This document shows, one piece after another, positions 35,748 through 47,300 of a stretch of DNA of 64,000 bases (position 1 is the stretch's first letter; the number at the start of each line of letters is the position of its first letter). A program made the position numbers and the translations under genes. The DNA is taken from contig NC_092458.1 in NCBI RefSeq assembly GCF_047495875.1, forward strand, positions 3,183,939 through 3,247,938, written 5' to 3'. This DNA is from Pithys albifrons albifrons. Its lineage: Eukaryota; Chordata; Aves; Passeriformes; Thamnophilidae. The notes under the pieces are model-generated. The model did not search any database, was not told where the DNA came from, and worked only from the letters and a program-made list of their open reading frames with translations.

Positions 35748-38700
35748 TCTTTCCTTGTTCCTCTTCTTTTTAAAGTTAATTCTGAATGAGATCTTTTAAT
35801 GCTTCAACTCTCCTCCCCAATTTTTTCCCCTAACTACCCTAAGTATTTATCAATGCAAACTACTAAATGAGAAAAATACAGAGATGGGTCCCAAAATAGC
35901 GTCTGCAGAGAAGAATGTACAGTAGCTGCAGCTTACATAGGCATACCCAAAGTAGTTCTAAACTTTGTACTTTTAGATGGTAATAACAGCTGCTTCAGTG
36001 GCTGAGACTTATTGAGCAGCTTTTATCATACCAGCAGAGCCCTTTGCTGCTGCTGCAAACTCACCCTTGTCCAGTGCTAAACTCACAATGAATATTCAAT
36101 TGGACGCTGTGACTGCATTTCTAGGAGGTGCAATGGTACTTTTGGCTACAGCACAGGCATAACCAACAGAGATGATAAATCACTGCAAGTAGCAAAATCA
36201 TCTGTAAGTTAAGAGCACAGAATGAAGCTGTTCTCACCTGCAAATTTCCATTACAAGGATGAGAGCTTTTCTAAAACATAATATTCTTGAAGGATAAAAA
36301 GACAGTGGTTCCCATGGTGATGAGGAAAAAGATATTGGAATGAAAATGTGGAAGTCTCTTGAAATAACTATGAAACAAATGATCAGTAAAGTTGATGAAA
36401 TGGTAAGTAAACACAGAAGTATGGAAATGAAAAGAAAACTACTGAATCAAAAGAAAGGCACAATGTATGGGCTGTTCTGAGGATCAGGAAACTCATTTTT
36501 GTGGTTTTGTGGTGGTTAGATGACCCTTTTGTGTGGGAAAGCTATGTTAAATTTTAAATAAAAGGTATAAATTTTTTATTTTTATTGCTAGATATGCATG
36601 TATTTTACCATGAATTGTTTTGTTTTTAAAGAAGAAAGTTTAGTTTTACATTATTATAATATGATATGAAAGGCCTTTTTAAACAAGTTTTCAGAAATGC
36701 CCAGAGTTATAAATTCTTTTTGAAGGTTGTCAAATATATTGAGTCTGAATTTACATATGCAGGATTTCTAGAGATCATAGTGGTGGTATAAAGTTGAAGA
36801 TCATTCTTATATTCTTGAATGTACTAAAATTTTCAGTATAGCAGGTCCAGACTAATTGTCTGTAAGCCGATATTTTGTTAACAGAATATTTCTGTAACAT
36901 ATTTCCCCCCTTTTTCCCAAGAAGTTAGTGCACATTAGGGACTTTATGCACATGGACTTTTAAAACAGTACTGCAGCGTGGCAAATCACCAGCTAATTTT
37001 TCAAATTTTTAGGCATATTCAGTCACCAGATTTGATGTTCAAACATCAAATTTGAGGCATAATGAAAGAACGAAAAATCATTCCGTGACTTTGCCAAAGA
37101 AATAAGACATGTGAAGCATAGATACAAAATTATTTGGTAGAAGAAAAATCTGTCTTTTAAAAGAAATGTAAAAATGCTTCCAGTGTGGGGAAGAATGTGA
37201 CCTGAGAAAGAAACAACCGGAAACCAGAAGAAAAGAGCAACCTGAGATCATACATCCATCTCCTGAACCAGTCAAAAGATTCATGGAATTTTCCGGAGTT
37301 TGACGATATAAAAGAGATTTGGTAACAAGGCACATCTCTTCTTTGAGTCTCCAACCACCTGGTGAGAGCACCACAGGAGTTTGGGTTACCATGGGTGCTG
37401 TATTATGACTTTTAACTGAAGATGGATCAAACTGAACTCTCTCTGAAATATTATAAACTTCCTTGCTTGCCTTATTATTCCTTCTCTATGAAAAATCCAC
37501 CCAGCTTTGTCTCAGACTCTCAGGTCCCAATGAATTTAGCCAGGCAGCCTTTATCATGTCTCCCTGCCTGTGTGTTCTCCAGCTTGTAGGATCTCATGCA
37601 ATTCCAGAGAGAGAGCATTTAGAACTAAATCTATCAAATGACTTCACACAGGAAATAATCCATTTTATTCAATTTCCTTTGCCATGGATTTAGCTTGCAC
37701 ACTTGATATACAGAATCCTCATTTTGGTGTACTAAACAAGATCAAAGGTGACTCTAACTGTTCCAAATTCCTTTGAAAAGCTAATCTGAATCATTATGCT
37801 TTAGACAACTGCTCTCCTAATAGGCTTTTTTTTTTAATGAACCACTATTCACCATAGCACAAGATCTGCTCTACTCAAATAAACCTGAGCTTCTTAGAAT
37901 TTTACAGCAGCTGCAATTAAATAAACACTGTCAGACCAAACTTTTCTGAAATGATGGAGCAGAGTATTTATATATATGTATAATTTGGTGGATTAGTTAA
38001 GAACATTTAAAGAAGTATTTTAAATCCAGGTATAATTATCTGTTGCCAACATGCAAAAACTGAATAAGGAACCTAATTCATTGTTCATTATTGCTACGAG
38101 CACTTTTGAGTTGATTGTTTTGTTCAAGCAGAAAAGAAGAAATAGTCTTATGAAATCATAGGACTGGATCCAGTGGAACTGAATTAAACAGAATTAAAAA
38201 TGAAAGTGGATTGAAATCTTTAAGTTCTTTATCTTTCAGCAGATAGTGCTGCAGTTAGAGGCAGCATTAAGAACATTATTTTTTTCTGAAAATATCTCTG
38301 GGCAATAATAACTCTTCAGTAGTCTAAACATTGTATGTAGGTAGTAAAACATTCAAAGTATTGAAATGAAAATACTCATAAGGCTAGTGCTTCAAAAGAC
38401 AAAAATCCATCTTCTGTAAGAGAGTCTGATTCCATTATCTGATTTTCTTTAAGAAAATATGTGGGTAAGCTTTCATGTTTATTTATAGCTGCTGCTTTCA
38501 TTATATCTTGCTTTCTTATGTGCCATTTCATGCATTATATAGGAGCAAAAACGAAACAGGACACAGTGAAAATTAGGCTACAGGACATCCCTGAATTTCA
38601 CCAAGTTAAATCTCCTGAATTTTTTGGAAAAGGTTATGCTTTCTGCTGCTAGTGAGAGAGGCATGGGCTGAGCTCGGCGGTACCCAGGAGCAGGCTGGGC

Positions 38701-39950
38701 TTCCCAGCAGCCAGGGAGGAGGAGAACACCAGTGCCCATCCTCCAGGGAGTGCATTGAAAAGGCAACATCCAGCGATTTCACAACCAACCAGTGCCTCTG
38801 TGGCATTAAATCAAGAGCCATGTCTGGAATATGACCATTTTTACATACACAAGGGAAGAAAGCACAGTGACTTTCACTCTCCTTATCTGGAGAGCCCAAA
38901 AGTATTACTGCATGTTGTCTGCTGGACAGAATTTCCAGTTGCAGGTAGTTGATGTTCCTTTGACATGCCATTGGTACAGTGCTATTGCCAGGATGCCTTA
39001 CTAGGTTAACACCACTGGATATAATTGATCAATTCATATATCCTCTTTAAAAGTCTAGGGACACTCTTTCAAGTAATTTTAAAAGATATTTTTTCTATCT
39101 TTTCATTGCCCAACTTTTAGGAATTTAAAAATAAAAATATTAAAATCCCTCCTCTGAACTCATGCAACATTTTCTAGTCCTTTTTAGTCCAGCTAGACTT
39201 CAAGATAATTTTATTCTTTTAACATTTGGTTTTGTCAGTCTTCTGTACCTTTTCTGTAGGCCGAGAAAGCTCCATAAGGCATTTTATTACAGATATTAAT
39301 ATGACATCTGATTAATACAGCCGCCATTAAAATTAAAAAACCCTTGTACCAAAAAGATAATTGCATTTCCTTTTCTTTTGATTCAATTATATTAGTGTAT
39401 TACCATTGAATTTTAATTTTCCATTTTTAAGGTACTACATTCTGATAGGAAAGGTTTATTTCTTTGCAATTTTCAGTGTTTTTAAAGATTATTATTGGTC
39501 ACAATAATTAAATAAAAGCAGAAAACATACAGCTCTTTATAGAAGAACCTGCTGTTACTGATGCCACTAATTTTTTTCTCTAATTGCAGACTTTGGCAAA
39601 AATCCATGAAAGAAAATGAAGTGCTGAATAAAATTTAAAAATGAGTCACTTTCTGCTACATGACAATGGATACTGAGCTGTCCAAGAGAGACTGAGGGTG
39701 TGACAACCTTCATTGTAGATTCTATGAAGATAAGGGCCCTAAATAATCATTTGGGTCACTTTCTGCTAAATTCTGGAACCTAACTATTAACATTTTATTG
39801 TAAGCAAAGTGATAAAAGTTACCGAGAATGATGTCTCATATTCAGTTGGTGTCTTCCAATCATAGCTACATCTCTCAGGCAAGAATCGTGCTTCAAAAGG
39901 CATGTGCACACACAAGACCTTTGGGGAGAATCCTTAACAGAAATAACCTC
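35748..39950. other. Unannotated AT-rich DNA
   Basis: About 4.2 kb. A GC-richer patch at about 38655-38760 has overlapping frames on both strands with no known domain. No repeat family recognised. Confidence 0.5.
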
Positions 39951-40157
39951 TCATGGAACCACAGAATAGGTTAGGGTGGAAAATAACTTTAAGACCATTG
40001 AGTCCAACTCCAGCATTGCTAATTTCACCAATAAAACAGGTCCCCAAGTGCCAGAGCTACACTTCCTGGAAATACCTCCAGGTGTGGTGATTCAGCCACT
40101 TCCCTGGACAGTCTGTTCCAGTGCTTGACAACTTTTCCCTGAAGAAATTTTTCCCTG
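39951..40157 (-). mobile_element. CR1 LINE, 3' portion (split element, part 1)
   Basis: Minus-strand CR1 tail plus the end of its second open reading frame. The minus-strand translation of about 40025-40155 reads 'GKVVKHWNRLSREVAESPHL', the conserved C-terminal part of CR1 ORF2. The 3' end at 39951 shows degenerate octamers ('attctgtggttccatgag' in sense). It stops abruptly at 40157, where a family B ERV begins, and resumes at 41441. The CR1 phrase around the break reads 'ttttccctg' then 'atatccaatc', as expected of one continuous CR1. Confidence 0.92.
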
Positions 40158-41435
40158 TGTCTTGGGTTGAGCTGGCAAAATGCCAAGTGTCCAAGATAGA
40201 GAGAAAGGGTTCCTCCTCCCCCCAACCAGCTAAGGGAAAAAGAAGAGGGAGAGAGAAAAAAAACCCCTCTAAACCAGGTTTATGCTGAAACTAACTACAT
40301 GTATTTATACAGAAAAGAGAAAATTAATAAAAACTACACTATAACACACACTTACACGAGTTATGTATAACAAGAAATAACTTCCCACTTCCCAGTAAAC
40401 ACAAATTCTACCATTTTAACTACAAATCATTCTAGAGAAGTCAATTCCCCAGAGACAGACTTAAGCAGAGAGAAAAGCTAAGAACAAACATTTTACTTCC
40501 CTCAGATAACATGATGGTAAGCTGGTGCTCTGGGCTTGGGCCTCCTTATCCCTCCTGGGACAGCAGAGTGTCTTGCTGGGACCACAGCTGTGAAGCAACT
40601 GCACAAGCCACCCACACACACTGACTCTTACCCTTTCTGAGATGATGTTGTAACATGGCATGGAATTCAACATTAACTGGCTAGAAGAAGTCAGCTGTTA
40701 GCTAGCCCAGCTCACCTGAAATCAGCTGACAATTCCAGGCCTAGTCTGAACTTTAAAGCCTAAATTTTTGGCCTACTTGGCTAAACCCGTAACGTATTCC
40801 ACCCCTTATTCCATACCATGTTATGTCATTCATATTTTAAATTATTTATTCCCACGCTTAAACAGTCTTTGTTCTTTCCGTGGCCGTCTTCCACCCCTCC
40901 ATATTGTAGGCAATAGCCCATTAGGATGGGGTAGGTACTTCAGGCAGTTCATCATTGGACACCAACACCAGTTCAGCTCAGGTCTTCTTCATCTGATGAT
41001 TTATGTCCTGCAACACAGAACTCAAAATGCAAGTTACCTTTTCCCCCAAGGTTAAACGTCCTTGAGGCACACATTGGGATTATCCCATCCCCTTCTCAGG
41101 GGTCACTATACCCTCATTAGGGTCACCATCCCCACATTGGGGTTACTGGCCCCACACTGGGGTCTCCATCCCCTTCTCAGGGGTCACTATCCCCACATGG
41201 GGGTCACTATTCCCTTTTCAGGGGTTTCACAATAGCAAGCACATGTAAACAGAAACAAAGGGACCGTCCAGGCTCCTCCTGCTCCCCTGAGCTCCTGGAA
41301 GAAGGAAGACTACCACTCCTTCCTATCTCCCCTCCTCCTACTCTTACGTGGAAAACACCTGTGGAATACTTATGTAATGTCTACTTCCTTAGTTACTCCT
41401 CGTTACTGAGGAAGGCATGGATCAAACCCATCACA
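40158..41435 (-). mobile_element. Family B ERV remnant inserted in CR1 (3' LTR plus internal remnant)
   Basis: A 1278-bp insertion flanked by 'ccctg' (40153-40157) and 'ccccg' (41436-41440), a 5-bp duplication with one mismatch. On the plus strand 40158-40794 is a family B LTR in reverse ('tgtcttgggttgag' to 'ctaaacccgtaacg'). In element sense, the bases just upstream of this LTR are purine-rich ('gaataaggggtggaata'), which fits a polypurine tract, so this is the 3' LTR. The next ~630 bp (40795-41422) is internal sequence with no complete coding region. The far end keeps only 'caaacccatcaca' (41423-41435), matching the first bases of a 5' LTR. The element is thus an almost fully deleted provirus, not a solo LTR, and cannot encode viral proteins. 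Confidence 0.82.
41084..41229. repeat. Minisatellite of ~20-bp hairpin-forming units inside the ERV remnant
   Basis: About seven tandem units of 20-21 bp with the pattern 'tcactatccccacatggggg'. Each contains a small inverted repeat of C3-4, a 4-6 base loop and G3-4. Two loop types recur: 'acatt'-like and 'ttctca'-like. The array lies in the internal part of the family B provirus. Confidence 0.85.
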
Positions 41436-42870
41436 CCCCGATATCCAATCTAAACCTCCCCTAGTGCAACTTGAGGCCATTTCCTCTGCTCCTGTCACTT
41501 GTTACTTGGGAGAAAAGACCACCCCCCACCTCACTACAACTGCTTTTCAAGTAGTTGTGAAGAGTGATGAGGTCCCTCGAGCCTCTTCTTCTCCAGGCTA
41601 AACAATCCCAGATCCCACAGCTTTTCCTCATAAGACTTGTACTCCAGACCCTTCATCAGCTCCATTGCCCTTCTCTGGACATGCTCCAGCACCTCAATGT
41701 TTTTCTTGTAGTGAGGAGCCCAAAACTGAACACAGGATTTGAGATGAATTTGCACCATTGCTGAGTACAGAGGGACAGTCACTGCCCTGTTCCTGCAAGA
41801 CATACTATTGCAGATATAGGCCAGGATGTCATTGGCCTTGGCCACCTGGGCACACTCTGGCTCATGTTCAGCTGCTGTCAACCAGTACCCCCAGATCCTT
41901 TTCCTTCTGGCAGCTTTCCAGCCACTCTGCCTCAAGCTTGTAGCATTGCATGAGGTTTTTATGACCCAAGTGCAGGACCCTGCACTTGGCCTTATTGAAC
42001 CTCACACAATTGGCCTTGGCCCATTAATCTCATGTGTCCAGATCCCTCTGGAGACCTTTCCTGTCCTCCAGCATACCAACACTACTGCCCAATTTGCTGT
42101 CATCTGCAAACTGTTTGTGAGTGCTCTTGAACCCCTTGTCCAGATCATCAAAGCAGATATTAAACAGTACTGGTTCCAACACTAAGCCTTGAGGAACACC
42201 ACTGTTGACTGGCCACCATTGGGACCTGCCATCCAGCTGGGTTTTTACCCAGGGAACAGAGCATCTGTCCATGCCATGAACAGCCAATTACTCCAGGAGA
42301 ATGCTGCGGAACAGTGGCAAAGGCTTTATTGAAGTCCAGGGAGAAAACAATCACAGTCATTTCCTCCTCCAGGGAATGGGTCACCTTGTCATAGAAGGAA
42401 ATCAAGCTGGTCAAGCAGGACCTGCCTTTTCTGAACCCATGCTGGGTTGGCCTGATCCTGTATCTGTCCTGCATATGCCACATGATGGCTTTTGGGATGA
42501 TCTGCTCCATGTCCTTCCCCAGCACTGAGGTCAGGCTGGATTGTCCTTAAAGTCCTTCTTGTAGATGGGCATCACTTTTGCAGAGGTCCAGTCAACTGGA
42601 ACCTTCCTGGTGATACAGGACTGCTGGTAAATGACAGAAAGTGGATCGGTGAGCACTTCTGCTGTCTTCCTCAGTACCCTAGTAATCAAAGGAGGGTTAA
42701 TGAGAATCTTAGCCTGCCTAACAAGAATCTTAGATACATTTTTTATCATCTTTTATGGCAGTAGCCAGATTCTTTCTAGTTGGGCTTTGACTCTTCTGAT
42801 TTTCTCCCTGAATAACATCAGGGCATCCCCGTAGGCCTCCCAAGTTTCCTTGCCCTTATTCCCATGTGAT
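41436..42870 (-). mobile_element. CR1 LINE, ORF2 reverse transcriptase portion (split element, part 2)
   Basis: The continuation of the CR1 at 39951-40157. In minus-strand sense it runs from the region upstream of the reverse transcriptase (about 42870-42530), through the palm domain (42525-42030), to the thumb and C-terminal region (41935-41534). It extends at least to 42870 and perhaps to about 43130. The left edge meets the ERV duplication at 41436-41440. This is by far the longest CR1 copy in the window and the only one with recognisable catalytic motifs. Confidence 0.92.
41534..42749 (-). pseudogene. CR1 ORF2 reverse transcriptase pseudogene
   Basis: Decayed coding sequence of a CR1 LINE polymerase, which in intact elements copies its own RNA at a nicked target. 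Minus-strand frames show, in order: 'VPVDWTSAKVMPIYKK' (42749-42531), a stop, 'TQHGFRKGRSCLTSLISFYD' and a motif A-like 'LDFNKAFATV' (42525-42160), then in another frame motif B 'SGVPQG' and motif C 'FADD' (42287-42030), and the thumb/connection segment '[20 protein letters not shown]' (41935-41534). Motif C keeps both aspartates of FADD. Motif A keeps the Asp of LDF, but the later Asp usual in this motif is Ala. At least two frame changes and a stop separate the pieces, so no active enzyme is made. The endonuclease domain is not visible. Confidence 0.92.
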
Positions 42871-42959
42871 CATCCTTATCCATAATTTCTAACATATCAA
42901 CAACCTTTGTGTCTTTATTGTCTCATGGATCTCCATTCCCTACCTCCAGTGAGACAGCA

Positions 42960-43130
42960 CACCAGACATACCTCTAGTGATTTCGGTTTTATCCCTTTCC
43001 CCCTTTGAATCCAGTTTAAACATTTTCACTGAGCCCAAGTAATGCCTGTGAAAAGATCTGTTCATCTCTTTGAGACAGGTGTAACCTGTCAGATGTGCAA
43101 CCTGCACTTAAATCTCACTATCAAGAAACT
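42960..43130 (-). mobile_element. Possible CR1 5' region
   Basis: The stretch with 'ttttatccctttccccc', 'gagcccaagtaatgcctgtg' and 'tctttgagacaggtgtaacc' resembles a moderately repeated avian sequence that I associate with the 5' (ORF1) part of CR1. It continues in the direction expected for the CR1 at 41436-42870, but the join at 42870-42960 is unclear. Recognition is from memory only. Confidence 0.35.
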
Positions 43131-44073
43131 TCTGACTGGGACAAATCTTTAAAAGCCAGAGACTTCATGAGGTCTAGTCTGGGCAGAATCAACAATGTCA
43201 AGATTTATTTAAATTAGCACCATAGGTAGATGATTGATGAAATTGAGCTTGTAAGTGTCATATACAAGTTAGATATTTTTTTCTTTTTACAAGTTGAAGA
43301 TTTTTCCTTTTCCTTCTTGCCTACACAACCATTTTTGTTAAAATCCTTCTGCAGGGCTTTCTGGAAAAACACCAAATTGACATTTGGAGACATTATGGTC
43401 TCTGCATGTGGACAGAACAAGGATCAGCAGACAAACGAAAGTGCAAATATCAATGCACTGCCCCAGAAATGAAGTGTCAGTCTGATGCTGAACATTTATA
43501 AATCAAAGAAGTATAAGATTACTATCCTCTTGGTGCTTTCCCCTCCAGGGTACCTGAAAGCATGCCAATTAGTGCCAGTTGTGCTGACAGCTATTCATTA
43601 AGTCTATCAGGAAACTGCTCTGAGATTTTGGGGTTTCATTAATTCCTCTAAAAGCATCAGAGCAGGTGCTTTACTCATAGTGGGGAATCCAAATGCTTCC
43701 TTTCAAGACAGCTCCTATATGCTTCATTGTGATCAATAATAATGAGGGTTATAAATGGCAGAATGCACTGCTTTCTTTGCTCTTGCCTGCCGAAGTAAAG
43801 CACTTAGTGGCAGCTCTGACTCTGGCGGTGAGTCCTCTCTGTCCACATATTGTAGAAGAATCTCCCTGTGCAATTCCTGCGCCTGAGCACATGATGCAAT
43901 CTGTAGTTGTCAGGGATGAGTTCAGAACATATAGGCAAGCAAAAAAATGACTAAGAAAATTTCCACTCTGAAGAATTTTACTATACTTCAGGAAAAAACA
44001 GTTGGGATTCTTCTCCCTTCCTGCTCCCAAGAGGGGTGACCCCAGTGTGACCAAAAGAATGTTATAGTTTGAG
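43131..44073. other. Unannotated DNA
   Basis: Nothing recognisable. The frames on both strands at 43690-44054 partly abut the pol fragment that follows but show no homology beyond it. Confidence 0.5.
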
Positions 44074-44345
44074 CTGGCACAGCGGCACTCAATGGTGGCG
44101 TGACCTCATTCAAGCCACGATAGTCCACTGTCAGTCTCCATTCTCCATCTGGTTTGAGTACAGGCCAAATGGGGCTGTTGAAGGGTGAATGTGTTCTACG
44201 GACCACCCCTTGACTTTCCAGCTTCTTGATCAACCTATGGATGGGGATCACAGCAACTCGGTTTGTCCAATACTGTCGCCTATGTACGGTTGCGGTGGCC
44301 AGTGTGAGCAGGCTGATCCTATAGACCCTCTTCTCTCATGAGACA
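44074..44345 (-). pseudogene. ERVL-type pol fragment (N-terminal reverse transcriptase)
   Basis: The minus-strand translation contains the fingers region of a retroviral reverse transcriptase, with the motifs 'RRQYWTNRVAVIPIHRLI', 'SPFNSPIWPVLKPDGEWRL' and 'DYRGLNEVTPPLSAAVP'. This arrangement is characteristic of avian ERVL-like pol. Homology stops just after 'SAAVP' (near 44074), before the catalytic motif A and the YxDD box, and fades upstream near 44345. It is a ~270-bp island with no LTR within several kb and cannot give a working enzyme. It may belong to the same broad group as the 5-bp-duplication LTRs nearby, but nothing links it to a particular one. Confidence 0.9.
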
Positions 44346-47300
44346 ACATATATTGCTGCAGATATCAACTATTTTGTGTTCTGGGTTCACTTGGATACAT
44401 TATCCCTAGCAACAGAAATTGCTATGGATTATTTTCCTCTTTAGTTTATGACATGAAGGATGAAATTTTTGAGCTTTGAGTCCCAATGTTTGCATTTTCC
44501 TTCAGAAAAGAGCAAACTCTGAATACTGTATTAAATTTTTACTTAATATCTTTCCACTTACTCTGTATATTTTCAAAGGCATCTGCTATTTTATATTTCT
44601 CTATCATGATATATGCCCTGTATATATTTCTATCATATAGCCTTTGTCTCATAAGCACATTAACAAGGCTTGGCTATTGAACTTTGTCACAAATAATTAA
44701 GTTTTATAAATTTTTTTAAAATTTTCTCCTAATTTTATTTTTTTCTGTGCTATAGCTTAAGAGGAATTGCAGAACTGAAAATACTATAGGTACTAGGAAA
44801 GCAACAATAACTCAAAATCTAAGCCTCTGTATCTCATTCTTTTTTCTTTCTTCATGTTTACGGAACATTGGAGTTAAGACAAAGAAAACAGTTTGCCTCT
44901 GCAAATAGTATACATGGGTGATATTTTCTCTTATTTTTGTTTTTCTTCTCTTCAACAAAGGCATTGTAATTTACTTTTATTAATTCAAATCCCAAAAAAG
45001 TGTGTATTAAACAATATGATTCCCATATTTTATATTTGAAAGATAATTTTTATATAAATCTTTCCAAATGGGACAGGCATATTTATTATTAATAGCTCTA
45101 ATTTCACAGGCTCTTCATTTGCATATTGCCATGATGTTACATAGCTTTGCTGAAATTTGTGTGTGTATACACATAGACACATACGGATCACATGAAATCA
45201 AGAACTACCCAACAAAGGTGATATATTTTTTCCCTGAAAGCATTAAATATAAATATCTACCATGATATCATAGTTTCAAAAATAATTGTGCAACTCTTCA
45301 GGATTCACTGTAAAATTTTCATTGACACTAATGGGAGCAGAATCAGTTTCATAAACCAAACACTTCTGAATACTCTGTGCAAACTGCATGTTGTATAAAT
45401 GTTTGCAGGAACTCTGGAAGGAATACAGGGCTTTTATTTTTCCAGTCTATAATTGGTTAATGGATTAGGCTTTATTGACTTTGGTATTTGATCTCTTTTG
45501 TGGTGTTGGTGACAGATTTTTCTGTCACTTTTCCTCAGCATTGGAAAAATAGACAACTTGAGCAAACATTTTACCATTCAGGCAAGTCTAATTGATATCT
45601 CTTTTGGTCTAGAATTTAACAAAGCTTTTAAGTTGAGTTACTTAGCTCCTTCTTTCTTTTCTTTGCTATTTTGTAATTGTCTTTTCTTTGCTAATTTGCA
45701 ATTTTGTAATGCCTGTGTTACTCTTAAGTGATTCAGAAGGTGTCCTTGAAAACTAAGAAAATAAGAATTTTGAAAGGAATAGGAGCACTGTATAAAAACT
45801 AAAGCATATTACTATTATTGAGCTGTGTAACCACTTTGCTGTCACAGATCTAGACCAGACTCAAGGGGACTGGAGGCTAGGAGGGCTCAGACATTCTTGG
45901 GTGTGCTCCTTCTCCAGAGACCTCTGTTTTAACTCTTTATTGCCCCTAAATTAGATTGTCCCCACTGGCTGCAAATAATCTTGCTAATCATGTAGTCCCA
46001 GGGCAATGTCTTCGACTTTATGTCTAAGGCCAATTAGGGTCTATTACTTGCATTTCATGCCTTCTGGTCTCCTTCCCCAGGAGTGTTAGGAAGTTAGGGA
46101 CAATTACTTGTGAAATTCACCCATTGTTTCTTTGCTTTTTGGCTCATATTGAGTTTATCTGGCCAGTAAGATCTAAGCAGATGTAGTCCAGGGCTCATTT
46201 CCCTGAGAGGTGCTCTTGGTGGGCTTTTCCACATGGCAAGTGCTTGCTAGAGTTTGGAATGGGCCTGTGTCCATCTTTATCCAACCAAGGGTAACTTCTG
46301 TCCATTTATTGACAGCATTTATTCAATTGTATCTGTGTACTCAGGTGACATCATGTATAATAAAAGAATTTTTAATTTTTAGAGGAAAACTGTGTTCCTA
46401 CTGAGCAATATAAAAGTGGGAACTAGCCCTGAGACTGGCAGTATTTTGTTTTAAACCTGATCTTTTCCACTGTCAAACAGTGAGTTTCAGCTGATCAGTT
46501 TATCTGTGAAGTGCTTCCTTATGCCATAAAGTACTATACGGGAGAATGGATGTTTTTCAAAAAACCCATGGGTACTGCTGCCAAAATGTCTCTTACTTAA
46601 ATAGGATTAGAGTCTACATTTAATGATGAAAGTGCTTATATGTGATGAAAAGGCTTCTATAGTTGCACTGCTCTTCTGATTAACACTTCCCAACAAACGA
46701 ACCAAAAGCAATGAATTTTATTTAACAGCTCCAAAATTATGACAGAGAATAAGATTTACAGTGCTTTAAATCTTTCTTCTTCTCCTAAAAGAATGAAATG
46801 CTTTACCTAAAATACTAAAAGCAGTAATTTCTTAAGTTCAGTTGATAATGGGCATGAGAGATGAGGTTTTTAGTCTTTTAAGAAGTAAAGCCCTGGGTCA
46901 GGTGTCTTGTTCTGAGGGCCCCGTGCCACAAAGGGCAAAGGGATGAGCAGAGCTATCCAAAGTAGCTAATGAAAGAAAAGTAGGCACCTCATTCTGGCTG
47001 TAGTTCTTGCTCTTGAATCTGACTGGAGGTTATGATCTTATGTGGATCCTGTCTTATAATATACAGAGACGTGTAACTTGTGAAGCAAAGAGGCAAGAAG
47101 TGAAGGTGGGCAGAGGAAGGAGGATTTTAGAAACCCACACCACTATGGTCCTGTTTATTCAAACAGGGGCCCTCTGCCTGCCTGTGTGTGTCTGACTCAG
47201 TCATATAAGAATAGCTAAAATCTTGGCCCCCTCATAGCCTACAGGAGTTTATGCACTGATTTTAATGGATATAGGATTTCAGTCAGAACTAGGGAACTTT

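Noticed and set aside
41084..41229. A CRISPR-like array
   Set aside because: The units are contiguous 20-21 bp repeats with no unique spacers, lie inside a retroviral remnant, and the window is eukaryotic.
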